From: Gordius sp. MW1
Lineage: Eukaryota; Nematomorpha; Gordioida; Gordea; Gordiidae
Assembly: GCA_964036665.1 (NCBI GenBank)
Contig: CAXIYB010000001.1
Span: forward strand, 1,178,001 to 1,242,000
Reading direction: 5' to 3'
Length of the DNA: 64,000 bases
A program made the position numbers and the translations under genes. Of this stretch, positions 24,179-36,800 are shown one piece after another; position 1 is the stretch's first letter; the number at the start of each line of letters is the position of its first letter. The notes under the pieces were generated by a model. It had not been told where the DNA came from. It ran no database searches and saw only the letters and a list, made by a program, of their open reading frames with translations.

Positions 24179-26650
24179 TCGAATATCCACAAATTTAGTC
24201 AGAAATTTATAGAATATCCACAAATTTAGAGAGAAATTTATAGAATATCCACAAATTTAGAGAGAAATTTAAAAATAATCAAAAAATTTAGACAGAAATT
24301 TATCGAATATCCACAAATTTAGACAGAAATTTATCGAATATCCACAAATTTAGACAGAAATTTATAGAATATCCACAAATTTAGAGAGAAATTTATAAAT
24401 AATCAAAAAATTTAGACATAAATTTATAGAATATCCACAAATTTAGACAAAAATTTAAAAATAATCAAAAAATTTAGACAGAAATTTATCGAATATCCGA
24501 AATCTACAGAAATTTATAGAAAATCCACAAATTTAGACAAAAATTTAAAAACAATCAAAAAATTTAGACAGAAATTTATAGAATATCCACAAATTTACAC
24601 AAAAATATAAAAATAATCAAAAAATTTAGACAGAAATTTATAGAATATCTACCAATTTAGACAAAAATTTAATAATCAAAAAATTTAGACAGAAATTTAT
24701 CGAATATCCACAAATTTAGACAGAAATTTATCGAATATCCACAAATTTAGACAGAAATTTATAGAATATCCACAAATTTAGAGAGAAATTTATAAATAAT
24801 CAAAAAATTTAGACATAAATTTATAGAATATCCACAAATTTACACAAAAATTTAAAAATAATCAAAAAATTTAGACAGAAATTTATAGAATATCCACCAA
24901 TTTAGACAAAAATTTAAAAATAATCAAAAAGTTTAGACAAAAATTTATAGAATATCCACAAATTTAGACAGAAATTTATAGAATATACACAAATTTAGAC
25001 AAAAATTTAATAATAATCAAAAATTTAGACAGAAATTTATCTAATATCCACAAATTTAGACAGAAATTTATAGAATATCCACAAATTTAGAGAAAAATTT
25101 ATAAAGAATCAAAAAATTTAGACAGAAATTTATAGAATATCCACAAATTTAGACAGAAATTTATAAAGAATCAAAATGTTTAGACAGAAATTTATAGAAT
25201 ATCCACAAATTTAGACAAAAATTTAAAAATAATCAAAAAATTAGACAGAAATTTATCTAATATCCACAAATTTAGACAGAAATTTATAGAATATCCACAA
25301 ATTTAGAGAGAAATTTATAGAATATCCACAAGTTTAGACAGAACTTTATCGAATATCCACAAATTTAGACAGAAATTTATCGAATATCCACAAATTTAGA
25401 GAGAAATTTATAAAGAATCAAAAAATTTAGACAGAAATTTATAGAATATCCACAAATTTAGACAGAAATTTACAAAGAATCAAACAATTTAGACAGAAAT
25501 TTATAGAATATCCACAAATTTACACAAAAATTTAAAAATAATCAAAAAATTTAGACAGAAATTTATCTAATATCCACAAATTTAGACAGAAATTTATAGA
25601 ATATCCACAAATTTAGAGAGAAATTTATAGAATATCCACAAATTTAGACAGAACTTTATCGAATATCCACAAATTTAGATAGAAATTTATCGAATATCCA
25701 CAAATTTAGACAGAAATTTATAGAATATCCACAAATTTAGACAGAACTTTATCGAATATCCACAAATTTCGACAGAAATTTATAGAATATCCACAAATTT
25801 AGACAAAAATTTAAAAATAATCAAAAAATTTTAGACAGAAATTTATCGAATATCCACAAATTTAGAGAGAAATTTATCGAATATCCACAAATTTAGACAG
25901 AAATTTATAGAATATTGTCAAATTTAGAGAGAAATTTATAAAGAATCAAAAAATTTAGACAGAAATTTATAGAATATCCACAAATTTAGACAAAAATTAA
26001 AAATAATCAAAAAATTTAGACAGAAATTTATAAAAAAACCACAAATTTAGAGAGAAATTTATAGAATATCCACAAATTTAGAGAGAAATTTAAAAATAAT
26101 CAAAAAAATTTAGACAGAAATTTATCGAATATCCACAAAGTTAGACAGAAATTTATCGAATATCCACAAATTTAGACAGAAATTTATAGAATATCCACAA
26201 ATTTAGAGAGAAATTTATAAAGAATCAAAAAATTTAGACAGAAATTTATAGAATATCCACAAATTTAGAGAGAAATTTATAAAGAATCAAAAAATTTAGA
26301 CAGAAATTTATAGAATATCCACAAATTTAGACAGAAATTTATAAAGAATCAAAAAGTTTAGACAGAAATTTATAGAATATCCACAAATTTAGACAAAAAT
26401 TTAAAAATAATCAAAAAATTTAGACAGAAATTTATCTAATATCCACAAATTTAGACAGAAATTTATAGAATATCCACAAATTTAGAGAGAAATTTATAGA
26501 ATATCCACAAATTTAGACAGAACTTTATCGAATATCCACAAATTTAGATAGAAATTTATCGAATATCCACAAATTTAGACAGAAATTTATAGAATATCCA
26601 CAAATTTTGAGAGAAATTTAAAAAGAATCAAAAAATTTAGACAGAAATTA
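24179..26650 (+). repeat. 2472 bp block, first copy
   Basis: The block begins at TCGAATATCCACAAATTTAG with the rare TTTAGTCAG monomer. The rare GAATATACAC variant at 24981 recurs at 27453, an offset of exactly 2472 bp. The right part of this copy (from about 25521) has the tail order of the C2 unit, so the block ends where an unequal exchange jumped back. Confidence 0.85.
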
Positions 26651-29122
26651 TCGAATATCCACAAATTTAGTCAGAAATTTATAGAATATCCACAAATTTA
26701 GAGAGAAATTTATAGAATATCCACAAATTTAGAGAGAAATTTAAAAATAATCAAAAAATTTAGACAGAAATTTATCGAATATCCACAAATTTAGACAGAA
26801 ATTTATCGAATATCCACAAATTTAGACAGAAATTTATAGAATATCCACAAATTTAGAGAGAAATTTATAAATAATCAAAAAATTTAGACATAAATTTATA
26901 GAATATCCACAAATTTAGACAAAAATTTAAAAATAATCAAAAAATTTAGACAGAAATTTATCGAATATCCGAAATCTACAGAAATTTATAGAAAATCCAC
27001 AAATTTAGACAAAAATTTAAAAACAATCAAAAAATTTAGACAGAAATTTATAGAATATCCACAAATTTACACAAAAATATAAAAATAATCAAAAAATTTA
27101 GACAGAAATTTATAGAATATCCACCAATTTAGACAAAAATTTAATAATCAAAAAATTTAGACAGAAATTTATCGAATATCCACAAATTTAGACAGAAATT
27201 TATCGAATATCCACAAATTTAGACAGAAATTTATAGAATATCCACAAATTTAGAGAGAAATTTATAAATAATCAAAAAATTTAGACATAAATTTATAGAA
27301 TATCCACAAATTTACACAAAAATTTAAAAATAATCAAAAAATTTAGACAGAAATTTATAGAATATCCACCAATTTAGACAAAAATTTAAAAATAATCAAA
27401 AAGTTTAGACAAAAATTTATAGAATATCCACAAATTTAGACAGAAATTTATAGAATATACACAAATTTAGACAAAAATTTAATAATAATCAAAAATTTAG
27501 ACAGAAATTTATCTAATATCCACAAATTTAGACAGAAATTTATAGAATATCCACAAATTTAGAGAAAAATTTATAAAGAATCAAAAAATTTAGACAGAAA
27601 TTTATAGAATATCCACAAATTTAGACAGAAATTTATAAAGAATCAAAATGTTTAGACAGAAATTTATAGAATATCCACAAATTTAGACAAAAATTTAAAA
27701 ATAATCAAAAAATTAGACAGAAATTTATCTAATATCCACAAATTTAGACAGAAATTTATAGAATATCCACAAATTTAGAGAGAAATTTATAGAATATCCA
27801 CAAGTTTAGACAGAACTTTATCGAATATCCACAAATTTAGACAGAAATTTATCGAATATCCACAAATTTAGAGAGAAATTTATAAAGAATCAAAAAATTT
27901 AGACAGAAATTTATAGAATATCCACAAATTTAGACAGAAATTTACAAAGAATCAAACAATTTAGACAGAAATTTATAGAATATCCACAAATTTAGACAAA
28001 AATTTAAAAATAATCAAAAAATTTAGACAGAAATTTATCGAATATCCACAAATTTAGACAGAATTTATAGAATATCCACAAATTTAGAGAGAAATTTATA
28101 GAATATCCACAAATTTAGACAGAACTTTATCGAATATCCACAAATTTCGACAGAAATTTATAGAATTTCCACAAATTTAGACAAAAATTTAAAAATAATC
28201 AAAAAAATTTAGACAGAAATTTATCGAATATCCACAAATTTAGACAGAAATTTACAAAGAATCAAAAAATTTAGACAGAAATTTATAGAATATCCACAAA
28301 TTTAGACAAAAATTTAAAAATAATCAAAAAATTTAGACAGAAATTTATCGAATATCCACAAATTTAGACAGAATTTATAGAATATCCACAAATTTAGAGA
28401 GAAATTTATAGAATATCCACAAATTTAGACAGAACTTTATCGAATATCCACAAATTTCGACAGAAATTTATAGAATATCCACAAATTTAGACAAAAATTT
28501 AAAAATAATCAAAAAATTTTAGACAGAAATTTATCGAATATCCACAAATTTAGAGAGAAATTTATCGAATATCCACAAATTTAGACAGAAATTTATAGAA
28601 TATTGTCAAATTTAGAGAGAAATTTATAAAGAATCAAAAAATTTAGACAGAAATTTATAGAATATCCACAAATTTAGACAAAAATTAAAAATAATCAAAA
28701 AATTTAGACAGAAATTTATAAAAAAACCACAAATTTAGAGAGAAATTTATAGAATATCCACAAATTTAGAGAGAAATTTAAAAATAATCAAAAAAATTTA
28801 GACAGAAATTTATCGAATATCCACAAAGTTAGACAGAAATTTATCGAATATCCACAAATTTAGACAGAAATTTATAGAATATCCACAAATTTAGAGAGAA
28901 ATTTATAAAGAATCAAAAAATTTAGACAGAAATTTATAGAATATCCACAAATTTAGAGAGAAATTTATAAAGAATCAAAAAATTTAGACAGAAATTTATA
29001 GAATATCCACAAATTTAGACAGAAATTTATAAAGAATCAAAAAGTTTAGACAGAAATTTATAGAATATCCACAAATTTAGACAAAAATTTAAAAATAATC
29101 AAAAAATTTAGACAGAAATTTA
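26651..29122 (+). repeat. 2472 bp block, second copy
   Basis: The junction at 26640-26651 fuses GACAGAAATTA to TCGAATATCC, which shortens one monomer. From here the order repeats that of 24179 onward. The right end is approximate because the sequence merges smoothly into ordinary array. Confidence 0.8.
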
Positions 29123-29684
29123 TCTAATATCCACAAATTTAGACAGAAATTTATAGAATATCCACAAATTTAGAGAGAAATTTATAGAATATCCACAAAT
29201 TTAGACAGAACTTTATCGAATATCCACAAATTTAGATAGAAATTTATCGAATATCCACAAATTTAGACAGAAATTTATAGAATATCCACAAATTTTGAGA
29301 GAAATTTAAAAAGAATCAAAAAATTTAGACAGAAATTATAGAATATCCACAAATTAAGACAAAAATTTAAAAATAATCAAAAAATTTAGACATATCGAAT
29401 ATCCACAAATTTAGACAGAAATTTATAGAAAATCCACAAATTTAGACAAAAATTTAAAAATAATCAAAAAATTTAGACAGAAATTTATAGAATATCCACA
29501 AATTTACACAAAAATATAAAAATAATCAAAAAATTTAGACAGAAATTTATAGAATATCCACCAATTTAGACAAAAATTTAAAAATAATCAAAAAATTTAG
29601 ACAGAAATTTATCGAATATCTACAAATTTAGACAAAAATTTAAAAATAATCAAAAAATTTAGACAGAAATTTATCGAATATCAA

Positions 29685-30529
29685 CCGTCTGTGGGATTTT
29701 CAACACGATAAAGAAGAAGAAGAAGCGTGAGTGGGCGTGAATTTTTTTTTAATACCACCGTGAGTGGGCGGGCCGTGAATAAAAATTTGGGCCCGCGCCC
29801 AACATGCATACATAAACACATTGCATACATACATAAATACATTACATGGCCGTGAATAAAAATTTGGGCCCGCGCCCAACATGCATACATACATACATAA
29901 ACACATTGCATACATACATAAATACATTACATACGTACATACATACCTTAGTACATACATACATACATTGCATACATAAATACATTGCAACATACATAAA
30001 TACATTATGTAGAAGATAGCTATATATAAGGATATTTTGCATATCTAATTCATGGTGGCTAAGAATGATTGTGCCAAATTTATTTTATGGATCTTTAAAT
30101 GTGGTATACACAAATAAATAAATCATTATTTTTACATTTTACACATAATTTTACTTTTATTATTCGTCTTCATCATATTTCGAAGCTATATGAAGTCTTA
30201 AGTTCAATCTTTTATACCGCCATCTATTATTTGTTTTAATTTAGATTTTTTTTAAGTTAATAATTTTTGATTATAAAGAGAATTACATATTTTTTGTTGA
30301 AATTTGCCGATGTATATCTGAAACCATGGTTGTAAGTACTAAATCTTTGATTGAAAAATATGGCCAAAATTATGATGTATTGTAAATTCTAAGATTCATT
30401 GGAGGAAACTAAAAAAACAATGAATAAATGCGTTGTCATAAAATTAAAAATTATGTGAAATTGAACGTATGTTTTACCCAGTAGCGTAGTGAGGGGGGGG
30501 AGGGATTTATAGATAAACAGAGAAATATT
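29685..30529 (+). repeat. Satellite core C10, long form with 16 bp deletion
   Basis: The core is 845 bp. A 16 bp loss removes the end of the CATA tract, including most of the ACATATATATGT palindrome, so ACATT runs straight into ATGTAGAAG near 30006. Poly-G is interrupted (G8, A, GGG) as in C11. Confidence 0.93.
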
Positions 30530-33032
30530 AAAAATTTAGACAGAAATTTATCTAATATCCACAAATTTAGACAGAAATTTATAGAATATCCACAAATTTA
30601 GAGAGAAATTTCTAAAGAATCAAAATATTTAGACAGAAATTTATAGAATATTCACAAATTTAGACAAAAATTTAAAAATAATCAAAAAATTTAGACAGAA
30701 TTTATAGAATATCCACAAATTTAGAGAGAAATTTATAGAATATCCACAAATTTAGACAGAACTTTATCGAATATCCACAAATTTCGACAGAAATTTATAG
30801 AATTTCCACAAATTTAGACAAAAATTTAAAAATAATCAAAAAATTTTAGACAGAAATTTATCGAATATCCACAAATTTAGACAGAAATTTATCGAATATC
30901 CACAAATTTAGACAGAAATTTATAGAATATTGTCAAATTTAGAGAGAAATTTATAAAGAATCAAAAAATTTAGACAGAAATTTATAGAATATCCACAAAT
31001 TTAGACAAAAATTAAAAATAATCAAAAAATTTAGACAGAAATTTATAAAAAAACCACAAATTTAGAGAGAAATTTATAGAATATCCACAAATTTAGAGAG
31101 AAATTTAAAAATAATCAAAAAAATTTAGACAGAAATTTATCGAATATCCACAAAGTTAGACAGAAATTTATCGAATATCCACAAATTTAGACAGAAATTT
31201 ATAGAATATTGTCAAATTTAGAGAGAAATTTATAAAGAATCAAAAAATTTAGACAGAAATTTATAGAATATCCACAAATTTAGACAAAAATAAAAAATAA
31301 TCAAAAAATTTAGACAGAAATTTATAAAAAAAACCACAAATTTAGAGAGAAATTTATAGAATATCCACAAATTTAGAGAGAAATTTAAAAATAATCAAAA
31401 AAATTTAGACAGAAATTTATCGAATATCCACAAAGTTAGACAGAAATTTATCGAATATCCACAAATTTAGACAGAAATTTATAGAATATCCACAAATTTA
31501 GAGAGAAATTTATAAAGAATCAAAAAATTTAGACAGAAATTTATAGAATATCCACAAATTTAGAGAGAAATTTATAAAGAATCAAAAAATTTAGACAGAA
31601 ATTTATAGAATATCCACAAATTTAGACAGAAATTTATAAAGAATCAAAAAGTTTAGACAGAAATTTATAGAATATCCACAAATTTAGACAAAAATTTAAA
31701 AATAATCAAAAAATTTAGACAGAAATTTATCGAATATCCACAAATTTAGACAGAATTTATAGAATATCCACAAATTTAGAGAGAAATTTATAGAATATCC
31801 ACAAATTTAGACAGAACTTTATCGAATATCCACAAATTTCGACAGAAATTTATAGAATTTCCACAAATTTAGACAAAAATTTAAAAATAATCAAAAAATT
31901 TAGACAGAAATTTATCGAATATCCACAAATTTAGACAGAAATTTATCGAATATCCACAAATTTAGACAGAAATTTATAGAATATTTTCAATATTAGAGAG
32001 AAATTTATAAAGAATCAAAAAATTTAGACAGAAATTTATAGAATATCCACAAATTTAGACAAAAATTAAAAATAATCAAAAAATTTAGACAGAAATTTAT
32101 AAAAAAACCACAAATTTAGAGAGAAATTTATAGAATATCCACAAATTTAGAGAGAAATTTAAAAATAATCAAAAAAATTTAGACAGAAATTTATCGAATA
32201 TCCACAAAGTTAGACAGAAATTTATCGAATATCCACAAATTTAGACAGAAATTTATACCACAAATTTAGAGAGAAATTTATAAAGAATCAAAAAATTTAG
32301 ACAGAAATTTATAGAATATCCACAAATTTAGAGAGAAATTTATAAAGAATCAAAAAATTTAGACAGAAATTTATAGAATATCCACAAATTTAGACAGAAA
32401 TTTATAAAGAATCAAAAAGTTTAGACAGAAATTTATAGAATATCCACAAATTTAGACAAAAATTTAAAAATAATCAAAAAATTTAGACAGAAATTTATCT
32501 AATATCCACAAATTTAGACAGAAATTTATAGAATATCCACAAATTTAGAGAGAAATTTATAGAATATCCACAAATTTAGACAGAACTTTATCGAATATCC
32601 ACAAATTTAGACAGAAATTTATCGAATATCCACAAATTTAGACAGAAATTTATAGAATATCCACAAATTTAGAGAGAAATTTAAAAAGAATCAAAAAATT
32701 TAGACAGAAATTATAGAATATCCACAAATTTAGACAAAAATTTAAAAATAATCAAAAAATTTAGACAGAAATTTATCGAATATCCACAAATTTAGACAGA
32801 AATTTATAGAAAATCCACAAATTTAGACAAAAATTTAAAAATAATCAAAAAATTTAGACAGAAATTTATCGAATATCCATAAATTTAGACAGAAATTTAT
32901 AGAATATCCACAAATTTAGAGAGAAATTGAAAAAATCAAAAAATTTAGACAGAAATTTATAGAATATCCACAAATTTAGAGAGAAATTTATAAAGAATCA
33001 AAAAATTTAGACAGAAATTTATCGAATATCAA
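30530..33032 (+). repeat. Monomer array A10
   Basis: The array is 2503 bp, paralogous to A3. The last 165 bp or so (about 32868-33032) lacks the usual TTTACAC, CCACCAATTT and ATCAACAAATTT monomers. It carries ATCCATAAATTT and GAGAGAAATTGAAAAAATC instead, the same pair found at the start of array A11 (about 34078-34140). Confidence 0.93.
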
Positions 33033-33893
33033 CCGTCTGTGGGATTTTCAACACGATAAAGAAGAAGAAGAAGCGTGAGTGGGCGTGAATTTTTTTTTAA
33101 TACCACCGTGAGTGGGCGGGCCGTGAATAAAAATTTGGGCCCGCGCCCAACATGCATACATAAACACATTGCATACATACATAAATACATTACATGGCCG
33201 TGAATAAAAATTTGGGCCCGCGCCCAACATGCATACATACATACATAAACACATTGCATACATACATAAATACATTACATACCTACATACATACCTTAGT
33301 ACATACATACATACATTGCATACATAAATACATTGCAACATACATAAATACATTGTATACATACATATATATGTAGAAGATAGCTATATATAAGGATATT
33401 TTGCATATCTAATTCATGGTGGCTAAGAATGATTGTGCCAAATTTATTTTATGGATCTTTAAATGTGGTATACACAAATAAATAAATCATTATTTTTACA
33501 TTTTACACATAATTTTACTTTTATTATTCGTCTTCATCATATTTCGAAGCTATATGAAGTCTTAAGTTCAATCTTTTATACCGCCATCTATTATTTGTTT
33601 TAATTTAGATTTTTTTTAAGTTAATAATTTTTGATTATAAAGAGAATTACATATTTTTTGTTGAAATTTGCCGATGTATATCTGAAACCATGGTTGTAAG
33701 TACTAAATCTTTGATTGAAAAATATGGCCAAAATTATGATGTATTGTAAATTCTAAGATTCATTGGAGGAAACTAAAAAAACAATGAATAAATGCGTTGT
33801 CATAAAATTAAAAATTATGTGAAATTGAACGTATGTTTTACCCAGTAGCGTAGTGAGGGGGGGGAGGGATTTATAGATAAACAGAGAAATATT
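33033..33893 (+). repeat. Satellite core C11, long form
   Basis: The core is 861 bp. ACATACCTACATAC replaces ACATACGTACATAC at 33283, a change shared only with C13. Poly-G is G8, A, GGG. Confidence 0.93.
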
Positions 33894-36800
33894 AAAAATT
33901 TAGACAGAAATTTATCTAATATCCACAAATTTAGACAGAAATTTATAGAATATCCACAAATTTAGAGAGAAATTTCTAAAGAATCAAAATATTTAGACAG
34001 AAATTTATAGAATATCCACAAATTTAGACAAAAATTTAAAAATAATCAAAAAATTTAGACAGAAATTTATCGAATATCCATAAATTTAGACAGAAATTTA
34101 TAGAATATCCACAAATTTAGAGAGAAATTGAAAAAATCAAAAAATTTAGACAGAAATTTATAGAATATCCACAAATTTAGAGAGAAATTTATAAAGAATC
34201 AAAAAATTTAGACAGAAATTTATAGAATATCCACAAATTTAGACAGAAATTTACAAAGAATCAAACAATTTAGACAGAAATTTATAGAATATCCACAAAT
34301 TTAGACAAAAATTTAAAAATAATCAAAAAATTTAGACAGAAATTTATCGAATATCCACAAATTTAGACAGAATTTATAGAATATCCACAAATTTAGAGAG
34401 AAATTTATAGAATATCCACAAATTTAGACAGAACTTTATCGAATATCCACAAATTTCGACAGAAATTTATAGAATTTCCACAAATTTAGACAAAAATTTA
34501 AAAATAATCAAAAAATTTAGACAGAAATTTATCGAATATCCACAAATTTAGACAGAAATTTATCGAATATCCACAAATTTAGACAGAAATTTATAGAATA
34601 TTGTCAAATTTAGAGAGAAATTTATAAAGAATCAAAAAATTTAGACAGAAATTTATAGAATATCCACAAATTTAGACAAAAATTAAAAATAATCAAAAAA
34701 TTTAGACAGAAATTTATAAAAAAACCACAAATTTAGAGAGAAATTTATAGAATATCCACAAATTTAGAGAGAAATTTAAAAATAATCAAAAAAATTTAGA
34801 CAGAAATTTATCGAATATCCACAAAGTTAGACAGAAATTTATCGAATATCCACAAATTTAGACAGAAATTTATAGAATATCCACAAATTTAGAGAGAAAT
34901 TTATAAAGAATCAAAAAATTTAGACAGAAATTTATAGAATATCCACAAATTTAGAGAGAAATTTATAAAGAATCAAAAAATTTAGACAGAAATTTATAGA
35001 ATATCCACAAATTTAGACAGAAATTTATAAAGAATCAAAAAGTTTAGACAGAAATTTATAGAATATCCACAAATTTAGACAAAAATTTAAAAATAATCAA
35101 AAAATTTAGACAGAAATTTATCTAATATCCACAAATTTAGACAGAAATTTATAGAATATCCACAAATTTAGAGAGAAATTTATAGAATATCCACAAATTT
35201 AGACAGAACTTTATCGAATATCCACAAATTTAGACAGAAAATTATCGAATATCCACAAATTTAGACAGAAATTTATAGAATATCCACAAATTTAGAGAGA
35301 AATTTAAAAAGAATCAAAAAATTTAGACAGAAATTATAGAATATCCACAAATTTAGACAAAAATTTAAAAATAATCAAAAAATTTAGACAGAAATTTATC
35401 GAATATCCACAAATTTAGACAGAAATTTATAGAAAATCCACAAATTTGGACAAAAATTTAAAAAGAATCAAAAAATTTAGACAGAAATTATAGAATATCC
35501 ACAAATTTAGAGAGAAATTTATAAAATCAAAAAATTTAGACAGAAATTTATAGAATATCCACAAATTTAGAGAGAAATTTATAAAGAATCAAAAAATTTA
35601 GACAGAAATTTATAGAATATCCACAAATTTAGACAGAAATTTACAAAGAATCAAACAATTTAGACAGAAATTTATAGAATATCCACAAATTTAGACAAAA
35701 ATTTAAAAATAATCAAAAAATTTAGACAGAAATTTATCGAATATCCACAAATTTAGACAGAATTTATAGAATATCCACAAATTTAGAGAGAAATTTATAG
35801 AATATCCACAAATTTAGACAGAACTTTATCGAATATCCACAAATTTCGACAGAAATTTATAGAATTTCCACAAATTTAGACAAAAATTTAGAAATAATCA
35901 AAAAATTTAGACAGAAATTTATAGAATATTGTCAAATTTAGAGAGAAATTTATAAAGAATCAAAAAATTTAGACAGAAATTTATAGAATATCCACAAATT
36001 TAGACAAAATTAAAAATAATCAAAAAATTTAGACAAAAATTTATAAAAAAACCACAAATTTAGAGAGAAATTTATAGAATATTTACAAATTTAGAGAGAA
36101 ATTTAAAAATAATTAAAAAAATTTAGACAGAAATTTATCGAATATCCACAAAGTTAGACAGAAATTTATCGAATATCCACAAATTTAGACAGAAATTTAT
36201 AGAATATCCACAAATTTAGAGAGAAATTTATAGAATATCCACAAATTTAGACAAATATTTAAAAATAATCAAAAAATTCACACAGAAATTTATCGAATAT
36301 CCACAAATTTAGACAGAAATTTATAGAATATCCACAAATTTAGACAGAAATTTAAAGAATCAAAAAATTTAGACAGAAATTTATAGAATATCCACAAATT
36401 TACACAAAAATATAAAAATAATCAAAAAATTTAGACAGAAATTTATAGAATATCCACCAATTTAGACAAAAATTTAAAAATACTCAAAAAATTTAGACAA
36501 AAATTTATCGAATATCCACAAATTTAGTCAGAAATTTATAGAATATCCACAAATTTAGAGAGAAATTTATAGAATATCCACAAATTTAGAGAGAAATTTA
36601 AAAATAATCAAAAAATTTAGACAGAAATTTATCGAATATCCACAAATTTAGACAGAAATTTATCGAATATCCACAAATTTAGACAGAAATTTATAGAATA
36701 TCCACAAATTTAGAGAGAAATTTAAAAAGAATCAAAAAATTTAGACAGAAATTATAGAATATCCACAAATTTAGACAAAAATTTAAAAATAATCAAAAAA

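Larger units (their letters stand above)
22957..29684 (+). repeat. Monomer array A9, with internal 2.47 kb duplication
   Basis: The array is 6728 bp. It follows A2 until about 25520 and then differs, because about 2472 bp (24179-26650) is repeated from 26651. After the second copy it rejoins the A2 order to the next core. The length excess over the C2 unit (7586 against 5112 bp) is explained by this duplication. Confidence 0.94.
20340..33032 (+). repeat. Trimeric higher-order block, copy 2 (C8-C9-C10)
   Basis: This is the paralogue of the left end of the window. It differs by the 2472 bp duplication in A9, the 16 bp deletion in C10 and replacement of the last ~165 bp of A10. Confidence 0.88.
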
